Shown here one piece after another: positions 30,568 to 33,980 of a DNA stretch of 33,980 nucleotides (position 1 is its first letter; every line of letters starts with the position of its first letter). The notes beneath the pieces are model-generated. The model ran no database searches and was not told where the DNA came from. It saw nothing but the letters and a program-made list of their open reading frames with translations. Source of the DNA: an uncultured Paracoccaceae bacterium (GTDB taxonomy: Bacteria > Pseudomonadota > Alphaproteobacteria > Rhodobacterales > Rhodobacteraceae); contig CAJXWO010000031.1 in the NCBI GenBank assembly GCA_913062865.1, positions 1 to 33,980 of the forward strand, written 5' to 3'. The position numbers and the translations under genes were made by a program.

Positions 30568-31322
30568 CCGAACCGGCTGCGGGCCCAGTCCGTCAGCTCG
30601 AGATCGCGCTGGTTTTTCCCGATGATGAGATCGCGCAGGGCCGCGTCCGGTTCGGATTTGGCCGCGGTCGCGTTGTGCCGGGGCAGGGGCGCCGGGTCGG
30701 GCACGCGGAATGCTGTCATGAGCCGGGCATAGGTCTCGTCCAGACGGTCCTGAAAGCCCACGATGGCCATGTCCGACAGGCGCGCCTTGGCCGCGGTGAG
30801 CGCGCCCGCGCCGTCCCTCCCGCCGCGTTCGTAGATCGAGGTGGCCAGCTGCCAGGTGGCCGTATCGGCGAGGTCGCGGAACTTCCAGACTGTGTCCGAC
30901 AGCTTCAGCGCGCGGGCCAGGTCGGTCTGCCAGTCCAGCGCAGGGTCGGTCAGGGGCACGGGGGTGCCGTCCGCGTCGGGGACGGTGACACCGCCTTGGG
31001 TCTCGCGCCAGAAGGTGAAATTGGACACCACCCGCGCGACCGGATCGCGCAGGACGGTAAAGGTCGTCAGGTCGAACTCGTCCGACAGATAGCCCAGCTC
31101 GCGCCCGGCGATATGGCTGATCACCAGCTTCTTGCCCTTGAGCCCGCTGATCTTGGAATGGCGCACGAGCGTGTCGAACCATTCCAGCCGGATCGCGCGG
31201 TCCGGCCCAAGCGAGGTAATGGTCGCCTCGGCCAGCGACGCACCGGCGGTCTTGGGGATATGCATCATCACCCAGAGCGGCGGGCGCTTGGGCCGCCGGA
31301 GACCGGGCAGGGGCAGCTTCAC
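30564..31322 (-). CDS. Sulfotransferase-family protein, coupled to hisH
   Basis: A 252-residue protein with PAPS-type sulfotransferase motifs: HIPKTAGASLAEA (21-33; 5'-phosphosulfate loop, K24) and FTVLRDPVARVVSNF (88-102; 3'-phosphate-binding Arg/Ser), the pattern of the Sulfotransfer_2 group that modifies carbohydrates. The best start is GTG 31322, which overlaps the hisH stop as GTGA and implies translational coupling; ATG codons at residues 19-20 are alternatives but would start inside the PSB strand. The frame is open far upstream antisense-like through hisH and hisB, which is a shadow. The acceptor is unknown; surface polysaccharide (the kps cluster) is possible. Sulfotransferase next to hisH is not a pathway link. 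Confidence 0.8.
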   Translation of the reverse strand: MKLPLPGLRRPKRPPLWVMMHIPKTAGASLAEATITSLGPDRAIRLEWFDTLVRHSKISGLKGKKLVISHIAGRELGYLSDEFDLTTFTVLRDPVARVVSNFTFWRETQGGVTVPDADGTPVPLTDPALDWQTDLARALKLSDTVWKFRDLADTATWQLATSIYERGGRDGAGALTAAKARLSDMAIVGFQDRLDETYARLMTAFRVPDPAPLPRHNATAAKSEPDAALRDLIIGKNQRDLELTDWARSRFG

Positions 31323-31954
31323 GGCCGCCAGTCCAGGAAATTGGCGATCATGCGCAGCCCGGTGGCCTGGCTTTTTTCCGGGTGGAACTGAAAGCCCAGC
31401 ATCGTGTCGCGCCCGACGATGGCGGTGATTGGGCCCGCATAGTCCACATGGGCGATCAGCTGCGCCGGGGCGGCCACCTGCATGTGGTAGGAGTGAACGA
31501 AATAGACGTGATCGCCCGTACCGACACCGTCGAGCACCGGGTGGGGGGTGTCGATCACAAGATCGTTCCAGCCCATATGGGGTACCTTGAGCGCGGGATC
31601 GGTGGGCGCGATGCGCACGACCTCGCCGTCGATCCAGCCGAGCCCTTCGGTCTCTTCGTACTCGTGGCCCATGCGCGCCATGAGCTGCATGCCCACGCAG
31701 ATGCCCAGGAACGGGCGGGCCTTGACCGCGACCGCCTCGACCATGGCCTCGAAGCAGCCCGAGGCGCGCAGCGCGCCCGCGCAGGCGGGAAAGGCCCCGT
31801 CTCCGGGCAGCACGATCCGATCGGCGCGCGCCACGGTGTCGGCATCCGAGGTCACGACGACATCGCCCGCACCGGTCTCGGCCGCCATTTTCTGAAACGC
31901 CTTTTCGGCGGAGTGCAGGTTGCCGCTGTCGTAATCGATGATCGCCGTGAGCAT
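31319..31954 (-). CDS. hisH: Imidazole glycerol phosphate synthase, glutaminase subunit
   Basis: A 211-residue class I glutamine amidotransferase that supplies ammonia to HisF. The nucleophile C86 is in PFLGICVGMQLM, and the His-x-Glu of the triad is in LGFQFHPEKSQ near the C-terminus; the PGDGAFP segment (50-56) is the oxyanion-strand region. ATG 31954 (MLTAIIDYDSGN) fits the family start; earlier in-frame ATGs at 31981 and 32011 would add non-conserved residues. It is separated from hisB by 123 bases and overlaps the sulfotransferase gene by 4 bases. Confidence 0.96.
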   Translation of the reverse strand: MLTAIIDYDSGNLHSAEKAFQKMAAETGAGDVVVTSDADTVARADRIVLPGDGAFPACAGALRASGCFEAMVEAVAVKARPFLGICVGMQLMARMGHEYEETEGLGWIDGEVVRIAPTDPALKVPHMGWNDLVIDTPHPVLDGVGTGDHVYFVHSYHMQVAAPAQLIAHVDYAGPITAIVGRDTMLGFQFHPEKSQATGLRMIANFLDWRP

Positions 31955-32028
31955 GGGGGTCGAGGTCCTTTGTCCGGCCATGGGCGTGGCGCGAAACGTT
32001 CCCTGCGTCAAGGGGCCGGGATAGTGAG

Positions 32029-32049
32029 GTCCCGGGGCAGGCCCGGGAC
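32029..32049. terminator. GC hairpin between hisB and hisH
   Basis: GTCCCGGG (32029-32036) and CCCGGGAC (32042-32049) form an 8-pair stem with a 5-base loop, 29 bases after the hisB stop (minus strand). No T-run follows, so it may attenuate or stabilise rather than fully terminate. Confidence 0.35.
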
Positions 32050-32077
32050 GGGGGCGCGCGGGGTTTCGCGGGACCGC

Positions 32078-32665
32078 CTAGAGCGATCCCTTCGTCGAAG
32101 GCACGGCGTCGGATTTGCGCGGATCGGTTTCGACCGCGTCGCGCAGCGCGCGGGCCACGGCCTTGAACGCGGCCTCGGCGATGTGGTGGCTGTTGATGCC
32201 GTGGAGCGCGTCCACATGCAGCGTGATCCCGCCATGGGTGCTGAGCGCCTGGAAGAATTCGCGCACCAGTTCGGTGTCGAAGCTGCCGATCTTGGCCGTG
32301 GGCATCTCGACGTTCCACACAAGGAAGGGCCGCCCCGACAGGTCGAGTGCGGCGCGCACCAGCGCGTCGTCCATGGGCAAGAGGCACGCGCCATAGCGCC
32401 GGATGCCGCGCTTGTCCCCCAAGGTCTGGGTGAGCGCCTGGCCCAGTGCGATGCCCACATCCTCGACGCTGTGGTGATCGTCGATATGGGTGTCGCCGTC
32501 GCAGCGCACGGTCATGTCGATCAGCGCATGGCGCGACAGCTGGTCCAGCATGTGGTCGAAGAAGCCAACCCCCGTCTGGTTGTCGTAAGCCCCCGTGCCG
32601 TCGAGGTCGATCTCGACGGTGATCTTGGTCTCGGCGGTGGTGCGGTCGATCTTGGCGCGGCGCAT
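32078..32665 (-). CDS. hisB: Imidazoleglycerol-phosphate dehydratase
   Basis: A 195-residue stand-alone dehydratase that turns imidazole glycerol phosphate to imidazole acetol phosphate. Two HHxxE-type metal motifs are visible: [16 protein letters not shown] (about 63-78) and [17 protein letters not shown] (about 160-176), plus [16 protein letters not shown] and [27 protein letters not shown] 32665 ([13 protein letters not shown]) has AAGGAA upstream; the longer open frame is antisense to the Lrp-like gene leader. It is the first his gene on the minus strand here, divergent from the Lrp-like gene with 129 bases between starts. Confidence 0.97.
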   Translation of the reverse strand: MRRAKIDRTTAETKITVEIDLDGTGAYDNQTGVGFFDHMLDQLSRHALIDMTVRCDGDTHIDDHHSVEDVGIALGQALTQTLGDKRGIRRYGACLLPMDDALVRAALDLSGRPFLVWNVEMPTAKIGSFDTELVREFFQALSTHGGITLHVDALHGINSHHIAEAAFKAVARALRDAVETDPRKSDAVPSTKGSL

Positions 32666-32794
32666 CGGTTTTCCTTTCCTGACCGGGCCGTTATAGGCCC
32701 ACGGGCGTCCTTCGCCAAGCGGCGCGATTTCGGGATGGACGGGGACGGGGCGACATGCGAGGTTTCGGCCGTCCGTCAGCAAAGGAATGCGCCG

Positions 32795-33031
32795 ATGACC
32801 CCCGTTTTCATCCAGATCCGCTGCAAACCAGGCACGACCTACCAGGTGGCCGAGGAAATCGCCCTGCGCGAGCTGCATTCGGAGCTTTACTCGACAAGCG
32901 GGGAGTATGATCTGCTCTTGAAGCTCTACATTCCCACGGACGAGGATGTGGGCAAGTTCATCAACGAGCGGCTGCTGGACATTCCGGGGATCGAGCGGTC
33001 GCTGACGACGCTGACCTTCAAGGCGTTCTAG
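32795..33031 (+). CDS. Stand-alone Lrp/AsnC effector-binding (RAM) domain protein
   Basis: A 78-residue protein consisting only of the Lrp/AsnC C-terminal RAM domain ([22 protein letters not shown] ... [49 protein letters not shown]). There is no helix-turn-helix. Such proteins usually form dimers or octamers that bind amino acids or interact with full-length Lrp proteins. AAAGGA at 32781-32786 sets ATG 32795. Its stop overlaps that of the convergent vWA gene by 4 bases. Its divergent position to hisB might suggest amino-acid-linked control, but this is only context. Confidence 0.88.
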   Translation: MTPVFIQIRCKPGTTYQVAEEIALRELHSELYSTSGEYDLLLKLYIPTDEDVGKFINERLLDIPGIERSLTTLTFKAF

Positions 33032-33738
33032 GGCCGCACGCGCCTAGCCGGAACCGGCACCGCAAGCGCGCCGAACACCGGGCAGGCCAGGACCTCGCGC
33101 AGGGCGTCGGTCAGTCCGTCAGTGTTGTCCACGGTCTTGTAGATGCCCCCTGTCAGATGGGCCAGGCATTCGGCCGAGGTGGCCCGGGACATGTCGGTGC
33201 CGCCGGTGCTGGGCCATTCGAAGAACGCGCCCGTGATCCGGTAGCCGATCACGTGGACCGTCAGGTTCGGCCGCTGGGCCACCAGATCCGCCGCCAGCCG
33301 GCAGGGGCGGCCGCCGCAGTTTTCCTCGCCATCGGTGACCAGCACGATCGTGCCGGGCCCGTCGCCCAGCACGTCGGCGGCCTCGCGCACGGCCTCGGTC
33401 AGCGCGGTGCTGCCCGCAGGCTCCATCGTGTCGATCTCGGCCAGGATGGGCAGGTCGGCCTCGGGCTGGGGCGTCATGCGCAGGCTCACCCGGCAACTGG
33501 GCCCCGTGCCCGGCCCATAAAGCACCAGGCCCAGACGCCGCACGGGTGCGACCTGGGGCAGCACCCGGTGCATGGCGATGCGCGCCCCCTCGATCCGGGT
33601 GGCGCCCTGCAGGGCCAAGATTTCGGACATGGAACCGGAGCCGTCGAACACGATCATCGCGTCCTCGGTGCAGCCTTGCGACAGCGCCGGTGCGGGGCAG
33701 GCAAGCGCCAGCGCGGCGATCCATGCGGCAACCCTCAT
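33028..33738 (-). CDS. Exported single-domain vWA protein
   Basis: A 236-residue protein with signal peptide [21 protein letters not shown] (cleavage near 21) and one von Willebrand A domain (about 25-220). The MIDAS is complete: DGSGS (32-36), T111 in [10 protein letters not shown] and D136 in [11 protein letters not shown]. Several cysteines (C23, C82, C141, C146 and later ones) suggest disulfides in the periplasm. It has no membrane anchor after the signal and no Hint domain, unlike the protein at 15376. The start ATG 33738 gives an ideal signal peptide. Function (adhesion or metal-dependent protein binding) is unknown. It is 4 bases overlapped with the Lrp-like gene at the 3' end. Confidence 0.87.
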   Translation of the reverse strand: MRVAAWIAALALACPAPALSQGCTEDAMIVFDGSGSMSEILALQGATRIEGARIAMHRVLPQVAPVRRLGLVLYGPGTGPSCRVSLRMTPQPEADLPILAEIDTMEPAGSTALTEAVREAADVLGDGPGTIVLVTDGEENCGGRPCRLAADLVAQRPNLTVHVIGYRITGAFFEWPSTGGTDMSRATSAECLAHLTGGIYKTVDNTDGLTDALREVLACPVFGALAVPVPARRVRP

Positions 33739-33796
33739 GGACCAAAAATGCCACGGACGGGCGCGCCTGTCAGGTCACATCAAACTGGGAAGTGTT

Positions 33797-33871
33797 TGGA
33801 GCGGGCGATGAGATTCGAACTCACGACCCTTACCTTGGCAAGGTAATGCTCTACCCCTGAGCTACGCCCGC
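33797..33871 (-). tRNA. tRNA-Gly (GCC), copy 1
   Basis: Minus-strand cloverleaf: acceptor GCGGGCG/CGCCCGC, D-arm with AGGGGTA loop, anticodon arm TTACC-TTGCCAA-GGTAA (anticodon GCC), T-arm GTGAG-TTCGAAT-CTCAT (last pair G-U), T73, encoded CCA. All core positions are normal. It is identical over 75 bases to the copy at 33906. Confidence 0.97.
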
Positions 33872-33905
33872 GCTCCGATCCGGATGGGTCTCCGGCTGGT
33901 CCAAC

Positions 33906-33980
33906 TGGAGCGGGCGATGAGATTCGAACTCACGACCCTTACCTTGGCAAGGTAATGCTCTACCCCTGAGCTACGCCCGC
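33906..33980 (-). tRNA. tRNA-Gly (GCC), copy 2
   Basis: A second complete copy ending exactly at the window edge, identical to the one at 33797-33871 and 34 bases away from it. Tandem tRNA-Gly(GCC) genes are common and the pair is probably one transcript; further copies may lie beyond the window. Confidence 0.97.

Noticed and set aside
30564..32387. 607-codon minus-strand frame spanning hisB, hisH and the sulfotransferase
   Set aside because: Only the part from GTG 31322 has protein-like motifs; the rest is out of frame through hisB and hisH.
33797..33980. Recombination/att site made by the 75-base direct repeat
   Set aside because: The repeats are two complete, normal tRNA-Gly genes in tandem; no integrase or foreign gene lies between or next to them.

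Overview
The window looks like a chromosomal segment of a marine-type Rhodobacteraceae (Roseobacter-group alphaproteobacterium). The evidence is high GC, the order nrdR-ribD ... ribE ... ribB-ribH-nusB, small proteins typical of that family (HlyU-like, DUF6324, a zinc-ribbon/Lys-rich protein), a tRNA-His without an encoded G-1 and with A73, a GTTC-N7-GTTC LexA box, and Wza-like/KpsC/KpsS capsule genes. Nearly all of it is gene-dense housekeeping sequence. No phage, IS element, CRISPR array or large repeat was seen, and no gene-free gap exceeds 300 bases (the largest, about 263 bases, is 23032-23294).

Layout. 1-2649: the 3' end of rpoD, a HlyU-like protein, a YjbQ-family protein, nrdR, and ribD overlapping nrdR. 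2659-7207 (minus strand): a capsule export/priming cluster kpsS - OPX lipoprotein - kpsC, with kpsC broken by a single in-frame amber codon. 7383-12185: riboflavin genes resume (ribE, ribBX with a degenerate GTP cyclohydrolase II domain, ribH) followed by nusB, with a methyltransferase and a Tat-exported metallo-beta-lactamase-fold protein inserted. 12342-13657: a small membrane protein, a strong terminator, a structured non-coding stretch, and a ClpP-like exported protein translationally coupled to a four-helix membrane/coiled-coil protein (to 14964). 15045-17234: SOS-controlled mmcB convergent and overlapping with a vWA-Hint protein that has its own palindromic operator candidate. 17348-18282: DUF6324, GNAT, tRNA-His. 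18283-24915: an 842-residue GspL/PilP-like fusion, a SIMPL protein, metY, a glycosyltransferase and a small exported protein. 25009-27604: tRNA-Tyr, rlmB, a zinc-ribbon gene apparently starting at ATT, a YHS protein, a CoA-binding protein. 27663-32665 (minus): his genes hisB, hisH, hisA, hisF, hisE, with a sulfotransferase coupled to hisH and two tandem DUF2147 genes inserted on the opposite strand. 32795-33980: a stand-alone Lrp/AsnC effector domain, an exported vWA protein and two identical tRNA-Gly genes.

How they work together. Riboflavin: RibD, RibB (of RibBX), RibH and RibE cover every step except GTP cyclohydrolase II, which must come from a gene elsewhere because the RibBX C-terminal domain has lost its zinc cysteines. 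Histidine: HisE, HisA, HisH/HisF and HisB cover the middle of the pathway. Capsule: KpsS and KpsC would build the beta-Kdo linker and the OPX lipoprotein would form the outer-membrane exit, but ABC transporter and co-polymerase genes are not in the window.

Best leads: the clean amber codon in kpsC, the ATT-start zinc-ribbon gene, the bistable structured RNA at 12748-12900 beside a ClpP-like/membrane gene pair, the LexA box at mmcB, and the GspL/PilP-like fusion. No wholly new system can be claimed from sequence alone.
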